From NCBI GenBank assembly GCA_040285825.1, contig JAUPSS010000004.1, forward strand, positions 6,145,658-6,209,657: 64,000 nucleotides of DNA, given 5' to 3'. The stretch comes from Eukaryota sp. TZLM1-RC (Eukaryota; Metamonada: BaSk clade). Numbering within the stretch: the stretch's first letter is position 1; each line of letters starts with the position of its first letter. Made by a program: the position numbers and the translations under genes. Below, piece by piece: positions 10,303 to 22,240 of the stretch. Below the pieces are notes generated by a model. That model saw nothing but the letters and a program-made list of their open reading frames with translations, ran no database searches and was not told where the DNA came from.

Positions 10303-11832
10303 ATGTTCAGAATCACAGTTTTTCTGGCTCTTTGTCTACTTGCTATTGCTTCAGCAAGCTATCAAGGAACATCTCTCATTGAGGAAAATGCCATCGGAAG
10401 TGGTTTCAAAACCACACTAACCCAACGTGGTGTCAATCATATTCGTGATATTTTGGTAGCTGAAATTCGTAAGAATATCGGGAAGATCACCATTCCAGAT
10501 GTTTCAGGCAAAGTTTGGTACACCTTTCAGTTCTCTGAACGCAGGAACATCACATTAAATATAAGGTTAAGCATATTCAGATCAAGGTATGTCAGTTACT
10601 TCCTCTTACACAAGAATGTTAAGTTTGGTGCGGTAAAAGTCGCCAACACGAAATCCGGCGTGAAACTCAGCATCAAGGATATTGCTTTCGATATTAAGTG
10701 CAAGTGGTCAATCAAGTATTACAGATTTCGAGTGACTAACCTTAGGTATCATATTGTCAAGGATTCCGGCAAAGTTGACATTCATGTTAGAAAAACAAAT
10801 GTTGGGGTCTCCCTTGATGTCAAGGCTGCTTCTAACGGTAAACCTTCTGCTAAGTCACACAGCCCTGAAATGCATATTGGTCATTTAAGTGTAAAATTCC
10901 ATGGCGGGGTAACCTCCAAATTCATTAACATTTTCAAAAAAAGTGTTGCTAAGAAGATTCGTAAAACTGCTGAGAAAAAGGTTAGAGGTCAACTCACTGG
11001 TATCCTCAACAAAGCCATCAAGAAGTCTCTTTCCGATGTTCATCCCATCATTCCCATTGACAAGTATGCCGACTTTGATTTGCGATTGTTGAACATCGAT
11101 TATGCAAAGAATCTCTTCATTAGCCCTGCATTCCATGGTAATTTCCTCTATCATGGTAATAAAAATCGTCCAGCCCTCAAAACCAACAAAATGCCTTCCC
11201 ATATCAACGACAGACATGTTCAAATCTTTTTGTCCGAATATGTTTTCAATTCTGGTAGCTATGTTTACTTCCATAAGGGTCTCATGAAGGAAACTGTCAC
11301 TGATAAGGATATTCCTCAGTCTAGCTGGATTCATCTTAATACCAAGTCATGGCGCTTTATTATCCCCGAAATGTATCAAAAGTACCCCGATATGCCAATG
11401 CAAGCCTCTATTGCCGCACGCAATTACCCCAAATTAACCTTGAACAGTACCAATGTCAAGTTTAGTATTCCTGCCGTTGCCAATATCTCTGTTGTTACCC
11501 CTAATGGAGTTGCCAAAGACCTGGTCTCTGTAGCAATCAATGTAGAAACTGTAGCAAAGATCAAGTTGTCTGGTATGAGAGTTCATGGTCATATTGATCT
11601 TGTTGGCTTCAAGTTCCATGTTTTAAAGTCTGAATTTGTCAAGATTGATGAGAAAGAAATCAACAAGGTTATTAATGATCTTTGTAAATATGGTGTTGTT
11701 CCCTTCTTCAACCCTGCCTTAGAAAAGGGTCTAGAAATTCCTGTTACCAAGGGTGTTACTATCAAGAAACCCACTCTTGATTTTGGAAAGGGTTTCGTTG
11801 CCATCACTTCTGATATCGATTACAAGTTTTAG
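10303..11832 (+). CDS. Secreted BPI/LBP-family lipid-binding protein, copy 1
   Basis: Four exons: 10303-10512, 10566-10586, 10615-10715 and 10746-11832, giving 472 residues. Introns are 53, 28 and 30 nt; their total is a multiple of three and stop-free, so an unspliced reading also looks open. I splice them because the joins remove copy-specific junk and give the same exon lengths as copy 2. The first about 18 residues are a signal peptide (FLALCLLAIASAS). The two-domain BPI/LBP/CETP pattern follows: ITIPDVSGK early, an amphipathic strand-rich N-domain, HINDRHVQIFLSEYVFNSG at the C-domain start, and FGKGFVAITSDIDYKF at the end. Members bind bacterial lipopolysaccharide or other lipids outside the cell or in endolysosomes. 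Likely role: handling lipids of ingested bacteria. Confidence 0.9.
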   Translation: MFRITVFLALCLLAIASASYQGTSLIEENAIGSGFKTTLTQRGVNHIRDILVAEIRKNIGKITIPDVSGKVWYTFQFSERRNITLNIRLSIFRSRYVSYFLLHKNVKFGAVKVANTKSGVKLSIKDIAFDIKCKWSIKYYRFRVTNLRYHIVKDSGKVDIHVRKTNVGVSLDVKAASNGKPSAKSHSPEMHIGHLSVKFHGGVTSKFINIFKKSVAKKIRKTAEKKVRGQLTGILNKAIKKSLSDVHPIIPIDKYADFDLRLLNIDYAKNLFISPAFHGNFLYHGNKNRPALKTNKMPSHINDRHVQIFLSEYVFNSGSYVYFHKGLMKETVTDKDIPQSSWIHLNTKSWRFIIPEMYQKYPDMPMQASIAARNYPKLTLNSTNVKFSIPAVANISVVTPNGVAKDLVSVAINVETVAKIKLSGMRVHGHIDLVGFKFHVLKSEFVKIDEKEINKVINDLCKYGVVPFFNPALEKGLEIPVTKGVTIKKPTLDFGKGFVAITSDIDYKF

Positions 11833-11939
11833 TTATTGTTATGTGTGTATAAATGTTAGTCCAATATCCAGTATCAATAAAATAAAAAAAGAAGGTGCAG
11901 GTTTTTTGAATTAAAATAGTGACGAAACTTCTTTAAATT

Positions 11940-12325
11940 TCAATTGAGTTCACCCTTTCATACGAGTCTTTGGTAACTTCATCATTATTTCCTAAAAACG
12001 AACCCAAATGACGAATAGCGTCAATTGAATATAACTTAGCTGTGCATTGAATTTCAAACACCATGTTTGCAAAAACGTTGGGACAAAATGGCAATATTCC
12101 AAATCTTGTACAGACTTGGATTTTTGATAAAAATTTAATATCAAGAAAAATCTACAAAGATACAAGAAATTGGACTTAGATACTTCTGACCATTCAAAGT
12201 TACCTGACATGATGCTTTTCAAGTAGAACACTGTTTTTAAATCCAATGCCTCTTACTATTCTGACTCTTAGATACTTCATTTGAATCATGAAAGTAATCA
12301 AATCAGAACTGTTCTCACTGAAAGT
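11940..12325 (-). repeat. 3' flank of BPI-like copy 3, inverted duplicate of 23925-24290
   Basis: Read on the minus strand, this block matches the sequence downstream of BPI-like copy 2: for example TAAGAGTC, GGCATTGGATTTAAAAAC, AAGCATCATGTCAGGTAACTT and TGGACTTAGA in reverse order. It holds small broken frames (IMSGNF.WSEVSKSNFLYLCR) that also occur at 24030. These could be remains of an unrelated gene carried along in the duplication. Confidence 0.8.
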
Positions 12326-12674
12326 CACACAGCATTTGGAGTTGTGCTCAGAAAAGAATTTGTTTATCAGAGAAGGAAGCAGTTATTGAACAAGGACAAA
12401 AGAATTGTACTGTATTTTTCCTTCATTATCCAAGTTTTTCTACATAGAAACAAATTTTTGAAGATATTGACTTTTAGACTATAGTTTATTAATAAATTAA
12501 AATTAATTAGAAACAAAATGGTAGTGTTTTTTGACAAACGTAAAACAGGATGAAGATAATTTGGAATTTCATCAACATTTAAAGGAAAGTGTTGAGCCCA
12601 AATACTGCTACAAGGAGCAAGAGCATAATGCTACACATAGATGCAAAATAACATTTATACACACATAACAATAA

Positions 12675-14225
12675 CTAAAACTTGTAATCGATATCAGAAG
12701 TGATGGCAACGAAACCCTTTCCAAAATCAAGAGTGGGTTTCTTGATAGTGACACCCTTGGTAACAGGAATTTCTAGACCCTTTTCTAAGGCAGGGTTGAA
12801 GAAGGGAACAACACCATATTTACAAAGATCATTAATAACCTTGTTGATTTCCTTTTCATCAATCTTGACAAATTCAGACTTTAAAACACGGAACTTGAAG
12901 CCAACAAGATCAATATGACCATGAACTCTCATACCAGATAGCTTGATCTTTGCGACAGTTTCTACACTGATTCCTACAGAGACCAGGTCTTTGGCAACTC
13001 CATTAGGGGTAACAACAGAGATGTTGGCAACAGCAGGAATATAAACCCTTACATTGGTACTGTTAAACGTTAATTTGGGGTAATCCTGGGCAGCTATAGA
13101 CGCTTGCATTGGCATATCAGGGTACTTTTGATACATTTCAGGGATGATGTAGCGCCATGACTTAGTATTAAGATGAATCCAGCTAGATTGAGGAATATCC
13201 TTATCAGTGACAGTTTCCTTCATGAGACCCTTATGGAAATAAACATAGCTACCAGAATTGAATACATATTCGGACAAAAATATTTGGACATGTCTGTCGT
13301 TGATATGTGATGGTAAATCATTGGTTTTGAGGGCTGGACGATTCTTGTTGCCATGATAGAGGAAATTGCCATGGAATGCAGGACTAATGAAGAGGTTTTG
13401 ACCATAATTAATATTCAACAGGCGTAAATCAAAGTCAGCATAATTATCGATGGGAATAATGGGATGAACATCTGAAAGAGACTTCTGAATGGCTTGGTTG
13501 AGAATAGTGGTTAATTGACCCCTGACTTGTGACTCAGCAGTGCTGCGGATCTTCTTAGCAATAGAGCCTTTAAAGAGGTTGATGAACTGGGAGATGACAC
13601 CACCATGGAACTTAACATCTAGATGACCAATGTGTATTTCGGGGCTGTGAGATCTAGCAGTAGGTTTCCCATCAGATGAGGCAGCAATATCAAGCGAAAC
13701 TCCAGTATTGGTGTTTCTGACGTGAATATCAACTCTACCATGATCACTTACAACGTGATATCTTGAATAAATTATTTCTTCGAGTTAAACATACTTAGCC
13801 TTCCAGTTGCAGTTGATATCAAAACCAACGCCTGTAATACTGAGTTTGACGCCAGTACCTGTCGACACAACATTAACGGCACCGAAATTGACATTCTGGG
13901 ATAAATAACATGACTATACATACAGAGATACGAATGTCTTTCACTGAATACTTCTATAAGAAAATCAAAAGTACACTACCTTGATATGATGTTCCTTCGT
14001 TTAGTAGACTGTACAGTAACAAACTTTTCCTTCTATATTGGGAATGATAATTTGACCGATCTCCTTTCGGATTTCCGCAACAAGAATGTCACGAATATGA
14101 TTAACACCACGCTGAGTCAAAGTAGTTTTGAAGCCACTGCCGATAGCATTTTCGGTAAGCGTGGATCCACCAAAAGTGGCAGAAGCAACAGCAATGAAAC
14201 AAACAAGGAAGGTCAGCTTGTTCAT
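12675..14225 (-). CDS. Secreted BPI/LBP-family lipid-binding protein, copy 3
   Basis: Minus-strand exons: 14225-14025, 13953-13924, 13895-13795 and 13761-12675, giving 472 residues like the other two copies. Introns are 71, 28 and 33 nt with GTTTGT/GTATGT donors and in-frame stops, so here splicing is required. The 101-nt third exon and 1087-nt last exon match copies 1 and 2 exactly in length. Start: ATG at 14225, with signal peptide LTFLVCFIAVASATF. The N-domain is the most diverged copy (IIIPNIEGK, NVNFGAVNVVSTGTG), while the last exon is nearly identical. It faces copy 1 tail to tail. Same expected role: binding bacterial or other lipids after secretion. Confidence 0.9.
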
Positions 14226-14705
14226 ATCAATCAAAATTAATACAGCAAAATCAAATTATGCAACCTATTGTCTGTGGTTTTCATTTGAAATCCAAGCATC
14301 ATTCAAACTTATTCCAAGAACTTTCATTCTTGGTGAGATCGTCCACAAACGTTCTAGAATCCTCGAATAATTGGCCACCAATCTCAGTGAGCCCATTTCT
14401 CCTCTAAAACAATACGTAGCTTTGAAGCTAGTTTCTTTGTGGTCTCTTTAACGCTTCTGGTCTTGTTCCATAGTAGTGCTCCTCAACTGCAATTTCTAGC
14501 AGAAATGTCTCTAGACCATACTTGATTATGTTCCGGACAGCTGAAATAGGCGTTGTGACTTTAACTGTCTCTATGAATCAACTTCTCGATAGATATTTTG
14601 GTGAGCAGTTTACCTTTGCAAATGGTTACAACTTGAGAAACGCCTTACGTGGTGTTTTCACTTTTTGATGTGATGTATCACCACCTCCATTGCCAAACCA
14701 CACCT
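14226..14705. other. Intergenic between BPI copy 3 and a Fanzor relic
   Basis: 480 bp with no gene recognised; it includes the 5' flank of copy 3. Confidence 0.5.
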
Positions 14706-16070
14706 TTACTTCATAATATTACCTTCATAGTCCTTATAGTCACCGATAGTTGATATTTCAAGCAGATAATGGTTCAATTTCTGCACGTCATAAACATCTA
14801 TTGATGAGTGGGTCAGTGAAGCGGAGTGATTGATTTTTCGTTGCTTTGGTGCCAAGAAGATATTGGATACGGTTGGCCCTGAACGTGTTCCAATGCTGGA
14901 ACCACATAGATTCGAGTGGTTGGGGTCGATGGCCCAGAACACCATTTCCGTTTGGTCATCAGGTGCCTGCCACTCAGTAGCTTTTGGTTTCTGGCGAGGT
15001 CTTGGCCGTTCAACCTTGGCTTGCAAGGTATGTTTTCTATTCCGAGTGGTTTCGTAGCAGTCAAGTTCCCCTCTGGATCTCTTATTACTCAAGGCTTCTC
15101 CGGACAATCTCACTCGTGTTGCTTTGGGGCGCGGCTTGAAAGTTATACGCTATCACCATTAGAAGACATGGTGTAGTCATTAGCTTTTGTTTTAAAAAAA
15201 TAAATAACGGTTTTTCGAAATTGTTTGTGTTGTGTTTTTTTTTAAGAAAATATTTTTTTGTTGTGTTTTTGGAGATAAAATGGTTGAGAACCCATGTGGA
15301 AAAGGGAACAAAATCAGGCTTCCAACTAGCGATGGGAGTGAGTCTATGTCGTCTAAAGGTATATGGAGAGGCTTGCTCCAGGTAGTTTTGGATTGTTAAG
15401 CCGCAACGAAAGATGTAGGTACTGTTGTCTTGATTAAGAGTCACTCTTCGAGAAGAAAGAAGAGTGTTGTACCTTTGAGTATCACCAACCCAGAAGTTAA
15501 ACAGAGTAAGAGCCATGGTATGGTGAATGATGAACCAAGAAAGAAGAGGTTCACGAAAGTTCGTGCTGTTGTGAAGAACAGAACCAGCATAAGTGGCTGG
15601 TGCAGGGCAGTTATAACCTACCGCATACGAGCGGAAGAAGTTAAGCTTCCACGACACAAGTCCATCAGCAAGAATCTGCTGGTAGTTGCCTTGCAGATGG
15701 CGGCACTTTGCATCCTCTAGTTGTTGTAGAGGCCTACTAGTGGGTAGTGCATGATTACGACCTGTTCTTGACAAGAACAAGACAGCAAACGGCCATGATG
15801 TAGAGATTCGCTCGAGTTTCTGATACACATGGCCTTTGCCAGGTCTGTTACATGGATGTCTGACTTTTGCCTTAGAGACCGCCACAAAGTCAAGACACTG
15901 GATCCAGAATTGATGCTGAGTCAGGAAATGACTGTCTTCAGGGAAGCGCACAGCAAAAACTCTGGCCAGCAAACTGCCAAGGTGAGCCATGGTGGTCACC
16001 TTGGGCAGCTGTCCATCAATGTAATCACACACTGGCCGCTCAAAGAACTGATGAAGGGAGCAGGCACGTG
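14706..16070 (-). pseudogene. Fanzor relic, N-terminal half through RuvC-I, GC-richer than surroundings
   Basis: Minus-strand reading. An about 250-residue N-terminal region runs from about 16032 (DYIDGQLPKVTTMAHLGSLL, SWKLNFFRSYAVGYNC). It breaks in an A/T-run near 15200 and resumes in another frame with SSNGDSVTFKPRPK, then VFWAIDPNHSNLCGSS. This is the strand motif followed by the RuvC-I box seen in Fanzors, with Asp encoded at 14925-14927. The rest (RuvC-II, zinc finger, RuvC-III) is missing; the frame ends at 14706. Sampled lines are near 48% G+C against about a third around it, which suggests a different or younger origin. Fanzors are RNA-guided DNA nucleases related to TnpB. The family call rests on motif order only. 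Confidence 0.6.
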
Positions 16071-16279
16071 TTCATGACTGCATAGTCCTTACTGAAAACG
16101 GAAGGTGCAGACAATCAAAAATGATTGATTTCTCAGTTTCAGTTACTTTTAAAATTTGGTGTATTTTCAACTCCTTACATCCACAAAACAATGAAACATG
16201 CAAAAACTGATAAATAGACACATTTCTAATAGATACTGGACATGCTTTAAGCATTTTCTCTCCTAAAAATAGTAAACTG

Positions 16280-17065
16280 ATGCGAAATTTGACGAAATTG
16301 TTGTTAGTCAAAGCAGTTGTTCGTTTAATCAAGGGTGTTTGTAGATTCCAAAAATTCGTAAAGTTTCACAAATTAACTCCCTTATTTAGTCAACTCACTT
16401 TGGGCCATGCTCTAAATTGCTCTAAATTGATAACTTATCGTTCTTCATTACATGATGCTGTTAGAGACACTGTTTTCAATATGGCACAAACTGCAAGGAT
16501 ATCGTGTATCAAAGAGCCCCTGCTGAAGGAAACACTTTCTCTGAATAATTTTGGTTCTGATGATAGAGGTGATGTATACTGTGATTGGATTGATAATTCT
16601 GAAGCTATTGTTGACTTTGTCTCATGTAATGTTGCAAATGATACTTTGGTTCACAGAAGAAAACATAATCCGGTGGCTGCTCTGGATTTTAAAGCAAGAG
16701 AGAAACATAGAAAATATGATAAAGACATTGAAGAGGCAAATGTCGATAGAAATACACAGCTCGTTTTTATTGCTTTCCCATGTTCGATAAATGGAAGATT
16801 ATCAGTTGAAGCAGAAACTTTTTTGGATGACTTCCAAAAAAAGGTGAAAGAAATACAATGAAAAGATTTGATATTTTTTTATGGCGTTCACGGATTCAAT
16901 TTGCCATTATTAATAGATTACCGCGGTTTTTCAATCGAATTAGAGAAGCTTTAGCTAGACAGCAAGCAAATCAAGATTTTGTAGAGGAAATCTTGGTTTA
17001 ATGATAGTCGTCCCATTAGTTATGATTTAATTTAATCAAGTGTGCAAATTCAATAAATTTTATTT
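16280..17065 (+). mobile_element. Family A retroelement, 3' part (endonuclease domain and tail)
   Basis: Starts inside the zinc-finger region (LTLGHALNCSKLITYRSSLH) and continues through the restriction-like endonuclease: RGDVYCDWIDNSEAIVDFVS, then AREKHRKYDKDIEEAN and the FPCSINGRLSVEAETFLDDF block. A one-base insertion in an A-run near 16840 breaks the frame before the final RIREALARQQANQ. The common 3' tail ends near 17060 with CAATAAAT. 5'-truncated and dead. In this type of retroelement the domain nicks the target DNA. Confidence 0.88.
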
Positions 17066-19240
17066 CTTATTTAGTACAAACACATTACCAAGGGAAGTCA
17101 CAACACCCGTTTCTTCCTTCCCATTTCTTTCCTTCTTTGACGAAGAACCTTTTGCTCCTCGTTCAACTATATCTGAATTCGCCATGGATCTTTGTGGAAC
17201 TGTTGGCTTTTCTATTATAGCGATTATAGGTTTCGTTTAGTGCGCTCACACATTGACTATAAAACATTGAATCCCATAAAATAGACTAACAAAAGACAGT
17301 CTGGGGAGAAACTACTGGCTATTCTTGAGTCTAAACTCGAGTCTATTACAGATCGTCCATCCCAAGCTGTGCCAACAACTTCTGCTGTGTCACCCCTTTC
17401 AGCTGCACTTCTTGTCTTGAAACTAGACATCTGAATACTTATTATTACCTTGTCTCTCTACTTCGCCCTCTTCACCCTCTCTCTACTCATCTTTCTTCCA
17501 TAGAAGATGTTCCTCCTGTCTTCACTTGTATTACCATCAGTTATCAATATACACCCTTACACCTTTGGTATCGTTTGTTCACTCTCTACGAATCAACTCA
17601 CTCCAATCTTAATCTACTCCAGTCTAACCTACTGCTGATATACATGTACTTCTAAAGTCTAATGAGCAGAAGTTTTTTGAACTTAATGAACTCCAATTGA
17701 AACTCCATTGAAGACACTTGTAATGTTAGTCAACATGGCTTCCTTGCAGAGATTGATTTTGACCAATTTCATATTAATGTAGTGTGATACGATAATAAGT
17801 CTGAAGACATCCACGCTGCTATGAGTGAAAGCTACCCCCTTGAATTCAGGTTCGGACTCTTGAAAAAGCAGATTGTGAATTTCTATCAAAACGCACTTTT
17901 GGCTTTTGACCAATTCATCGTTACAATATCCCTTAGATCTCAGTGACAACATACTGATGCTAATCCTATCTGAACCTCTCCTGTCAGTGTACTTTGTACG
18001 TTGTACTTTGTTTCCTTTACCCATTTGATTGACCTTCCCTTCATTGCACACTTTCTTTGTGTTGCCAATGGAATAGGCTACAGTGATTTATGCCTTAACC
18101 AATATCTCTTTTGGGTAGTTTGCTTCTCTGCTACAACCCCACTATGTGATACTTAGACTAGGTTTTGTTCTGTGGTAACCTAAAGGAGCGGCTGCTTACA
18201 CTATCCTCTTTTGTGGTTACGTGTGTTTTTCCTCAAATATTAATAATGTTCTTTTTAACCTTTTTTTGGTACTCCTCAATGCCTTTATTTGAAACTGTGA
18301 TGATGTTCCTTCATTTTTCTTCATGTATTGTAGGTTTAATCCTTGTTTTAACTGAAATTTCAGTATAGAAATACATTTTCAATATAGAAAATGCGTTTCA
18401 TGATATAAAACATTTTTCTATTAACCATCAACGTAAAATACTGAGCTTGCAACACTTTCAAGCCCCCGCATACGGTGTTTCTATAGATTTTGTAAATTCA
18501 GAAATCCCACAGAAGGGTTTGTTTCTGAAGTCACCTCTATGCTGGAGAACTACGAAATCTCAACAGCTACAGTTGAAGTTGATCTTATGGACAGTTAAAC
18601 TTATTTTTGGAATTTCCACACATTTTGTGGCTCTTGTTGTATCAAACAAATAGTTGAATTTATTGTCTAAAATAAATATACAGTGATTTTCCTTGTTTTC
18701 TATTCTGTATTTTGTGATATATTTCTTAAATGGAATTTTTTAATAAATAGGAATATGTCATGCCAATAAAACAAACAATCAGTATTTATTTTATTAAATA
18801 GAGAACAAGTGCATGAATAGTCAAAACAAATGTGTGAGATTGAATTGTGTACTGTTGGTGTAAGTTTTACATCTCAACAACCCTAGTTGACGAAATAGAT
18901 TATTTTTTAGAACCACGTTTGTTGTTGAGGAGAACCATAATCCACATGAAATCCTTTAGATAGTCATAGCAAAAAAATAGCAGTAGATTTAGATAGCAGT
19001 AGCCACCTGATAGCTGTCTATGGGCGAAAAGAGGGTTGGGTATAGAGGAATTGATAAAAGGTAATATTTTGCAATATGTGGACAATTATGCAACCTAGAA
19101 GATGACAATTTCCTTTTTATTCCACATTACGTTTTAATGACAACGCGACTACCACTTACCTTGTTACCAGCGAAGTTCAGCCGAGTATGTTTTCAATTCT
19201 GTTAAATTTACTTTTTATGTGTGTAGCACCTTTTCCGATC
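17066..19240. other. Gene-poor stretch, nothing firmly recognised
   Basis: About 2.2 kb with scattered short open frames (for example 17683-18051 -, 18447-18653 +), none with a recognisable domain or consistent coding look. Near 17520-17900 several plus-strand fragments look protein-like but are broken. Possibly decayed mobile DNA. Confidence 0.4.
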
Positions 19241-19375
19241 CCATCATTTATGATTATATTTTTTCAAGTGTGTAAGTTTAATAAAATTCATAGAATTCAT
19301 TTTTTCCAGAGAGAGAAAAAATGCAAAATTGTACGGAATTAATTGAACCAAGATTTCCTCTACAAAATGTTGATC
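19241..19375. mobile_element. Two opposed family A tail fragments
   Basis: Plus strand 19241-19290 resembles the family A tail (CAAGTGTGTAAGTTTAATAAAA). At 19338-19375 an inverted piece reads AATTGAACCAAGATTTCC and TCTACAAAATGTTGATC, the complement of the DQDFVEEILVQ end of the same element. Both are tiny. Confidence 0.7.
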
Positions 19376-19461
19376 TGGAAAAAAGTTTATTGTAAACCAT
19401 ATTTTTTTCTGGTAAATTTTTTTATTAAATTAGCTAAATACTACGACAATTCAGAAATTCC

Positions 19462-20088
19462 TCATCCAACTACTCCACTACTAGTAGTCAATACTCCAAA
19501 AAGACACTGAACAACCAGCACACAACCAAAAAGTACATGATTGACATTACTAAGCGGCCGTCTGAGAAGCTCCAAGAGCGTTTTAAACGCGACAGCAAGC
19601 TTTTCATCACACATACGATAGTTAGAACCAGCAACAACATCCAATAAGAAGAGTGAGAATTTGATCTCAAGAACAACTAACCAACCCTTCAGTAAACAGA
19701 TCACAAACTTTCTACTTCCATTACTAGGCGGCCGTCTAAGAAGCTCCAAGAGCGGTTTAAAGGCGACAGCAAGCTTTTCATGAGAAGAGAAATGCGAACA
19801 TCTGCTGATGGTCAAGTCAAATTGAACAAGAAACAAAATGCTTGTGAGAAGGGAACTAATTTGTCTCCAAATTGATGTTTCGAAGGATGATGTTATCAGT
19901 GGAAGAACATTCAGTAGAGTCAACAAAGAAGGGGGAGACAACGCAGAGCAATATGGAATATTTGTTGAGAAAACAATAGGAGCGCCTGGACCGTGATAAG
20001 GGAGGTTTTTAACAATCACGATGGAGAGGAAGGAAGTTCGACGCGGAAGGCGGGGGGGGGGAGAAAAAAACCATATTTTAAAATGCAA
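19462..20088 (-). other. Minus-strand open frame with an internal 174-bp repeat, unknown
   Basis: An open frame of about 200 codons contains two copies of a 21-residue block, HEKLAVAFKPLLELLRRPPS and DEKLAVAFKTLLELLRRPLS, spaced 58 residues apart (DNA 19553-19612 and 19725-19783). No family is recognised. It begins next to a run of ten G (about 20052-20061) and overlaps no other feature. It may be a decayed repeat protein; coding status is uncertain. Confidence 0.35.
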
Positions 20089-20195
20089 ATATTTTATAAC
20101 TTATCGCTCAATTGTTCGTGATTCATTTCGTGATCAATTATATGCTTTGTGCAGAAGTTTCAATATAAAAGGGCATTTATTGAAGCCTTAGTACG
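20083..20195 (+). mobile_element. Family B retroelement fragment
   Basis: Plus strand reads ITYRSIVRDSFRDQLYALCR and SFNIKGHLLKP, a near match to the minus-strand copy at 7378-7734. Only this segment remains. Confidence 0.8.
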
Positions 20196-20599
20196 TAATA
20201 ATGAGTAATAGTTTTAGTAATAATGATGCTTGTTTGGAAGATATTGAATATTAGACAGAATTTCAGTTCAATAGAAATACAGTCTACAAAAAATTCATTA
20301 TATTCAGTGAACTCATTTGGTTCTCCTATTTATTTTGCTATGTATCTAGTAGATCTAAACATCTACTGTCATTCATCCATTTCGTTTATGAAACAGTTTT
20401 AATATACTTAGATTTTTCTCTCTCCTTCGTGTGTTCATCTGCCAAACGGCATCACAATGTTGAAACATATCAGGATGACCATCCTCACCAAAATCATGAT
20501 AACCATTTTCTCCCTTCTGCTAAAACGATCAACAGAAAGAGAAAAGATGATACAAATCTTTTGAAAAGAACAACTGATGAACAGGTAAATGAACGGATT

Positions 20600-21945
20600 T
20601 GAGATCACAGAGTGTTTTTAATTTAAATGTTGTTGGAGAGTTTGACCAACATAATTCCTATTTGGAACACAAATATTCTTTACTGTTGAAAATGAGTCGT
20701 CAAATTACATGTTTACCTGAAATTGATATGGATGTACATGCAGCGTTGCTCGATAACAAAAACAAACCTTTGCGTTGTAGAGTTTTATACATTATTTTTA
20801 TCATCAACCATATTGATTAGTGAATGACAAATTAATCAACTTTGATTTAGAGGTTTTAAAAAATAGATGAATTTATTTGAATTTTCCATATTTCACGTTT
20901 GCTCGTGATTCAACAATTAATCTACTCAACCAAATTTCACCAAAATGGAGAGAAGTTGTCATCAGGGAAAATGGCTTTTGTCCTTTAGATACACTCGTAG
21001 TTGCCAGTGAATTCATCAAAATCCAATATAGTTATAGCATAAGCATTATTGCGTATAAAATGATCAGTGAAAAGAGAATGAAACTTCACCAGATATTTAC
21101 CAATATTTTAGGAATTGATTGCTTCACTGAGACAGTATTTAATTCAATAGGGGCTTCGTGATTATATACCATGTCTCAAACTTTTTGTATTGCTTCAACA
21201 AGATGAAATCATTTTTCCATATTATAAAAGCATTCGTGCAACCGTCAATTCAATGGTTAAACAATCAAATGTTATATTAAAACTAAAACAAACTGCTTCA
21301 AAATTTCAACAGTTACGAATACACACTGAATGTTGCCTGAAACTTCACTTACAGTTTCGTTTTGAACGCAACTTGCCATTACCACGTATTGTGCCAAATT
21401 GTATGGATCATTAATTGCATGAATTCTTTTTATCTCTGCTGATTTTTATGAGCTACAAATGGTAAACCCCAGGCGTGCAATTCCACAGGACCTGGAAGAT
21501 TTTGTAAATGGTGAAGAAGTTGATACTTTAACAACTAGCTTTGAACAACAAAAGTTAAACAGAATCTTGAGTTATTTTGATCACTGAAAACTATAGCCTT
21601 AACAGTTTCCACGACTCCCAAATGATGGCTTCAGTCGAATTTCCGAGTATAGTATTTCATTATTTGGATTTCAACAATTCAATAACATGTTCTTCGTTGA
21701 CGATAGAGAGTACTTGAGTTTTTTAAGACTTGAACCTGAAAATATTTCAGACCTTCTTGATGATGAGTTGATAAACTTGTGGCAACGTCATGATAAAAGA
21801 AACAATGAACCTGACGAAATCTGTTATGGTCTTATAACACCATTTAATTGTCAAATTGAGACGTTAGTCACTGCTTCTTCCCTTTTTCAAAATAATTTTG
21901 AAGCAGTCAACCAAGACCAGTCTTGTTACTTGATCTCAAGATAGA
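20600..21945 (+). pseudogene. Fanzor relic, N-terminal region only
   Basis: Broken plus-strand frames share order and sequence with the relic at 26960-28894: MFFVDDREYLSFLRLEPENI and LLDDELINL here against MFLVDDRDYLSSLRLVPESI and LLNDEFLNL there. Upstream frames (20877-21161, 21190-21414) and TTSFEQQKLNR near 21530 fit the same long N-terminal region. The RuvC boxes are absent; the element stops near 21945, 300 bp before BPI-like copy 2. Multiple stops make it non-functional. The identity depends on its link to the 27-kb relic. Confidence 0.55.
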
Positions 21946-22020
21946 ATGAGTTAGCTCTGGTAAAATGAAAATTCGAATAATGGCAAAGTGTCAAAATCAA
22001 GATGATCTTGATTTCGATTT

Positions 22021-22175
22021 GAGTCGAGTCGACAACGCAGTTTTGACATGTTTTTGAAAAATGGGAGAGGAAGAGGTTTTATGCCGCAGGTTGACGAATG
22101 TGAGTCGACTTGACTCATTTGAATAATAAGTGACTCGACTCGACTCATGAGTCAAACGAGTTGAGTCAACTCGAA
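22021..22175. repeat. Cluster of GAGTC/GACTC motifs
   Basis: About fifteen copies of GAGTC or its complement GACTC are packed in both orientations, giving overlapping palindromes such as GAGTCGAGTCGAC and GACTCATGAGTC. It lies 70-220 bp upstream of the BPI-like copy 2 start and is absent from the other copies. It may be a simple repeat or a regulatory array. Confidence 0.6.
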
Positions 22176-22240
22176 ACTGAATGAGCAATTCGAAATCCTA
22201 TCAAGATCAGTGATTCTTCACCAATCACACTCTCTCCTTC

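Noticed and set aside
10303-11832. BPI copy 1 as an intronless 509-residue protein
   Set aside because: The two other copies need splicing at the same places, and the extra residues do not match the family; intron retention remains possible and is noted as a finding.
17040-17240. Short frame after the retroelement tail as a gene
   Set aside because: No domain, no support, and its first codons are element tail.
20050-20062. G-run as a G-quadruplex
   Set aside because: A single run of about ten G without further G-tracts; more likely a homopolymer or sequencing artefact.
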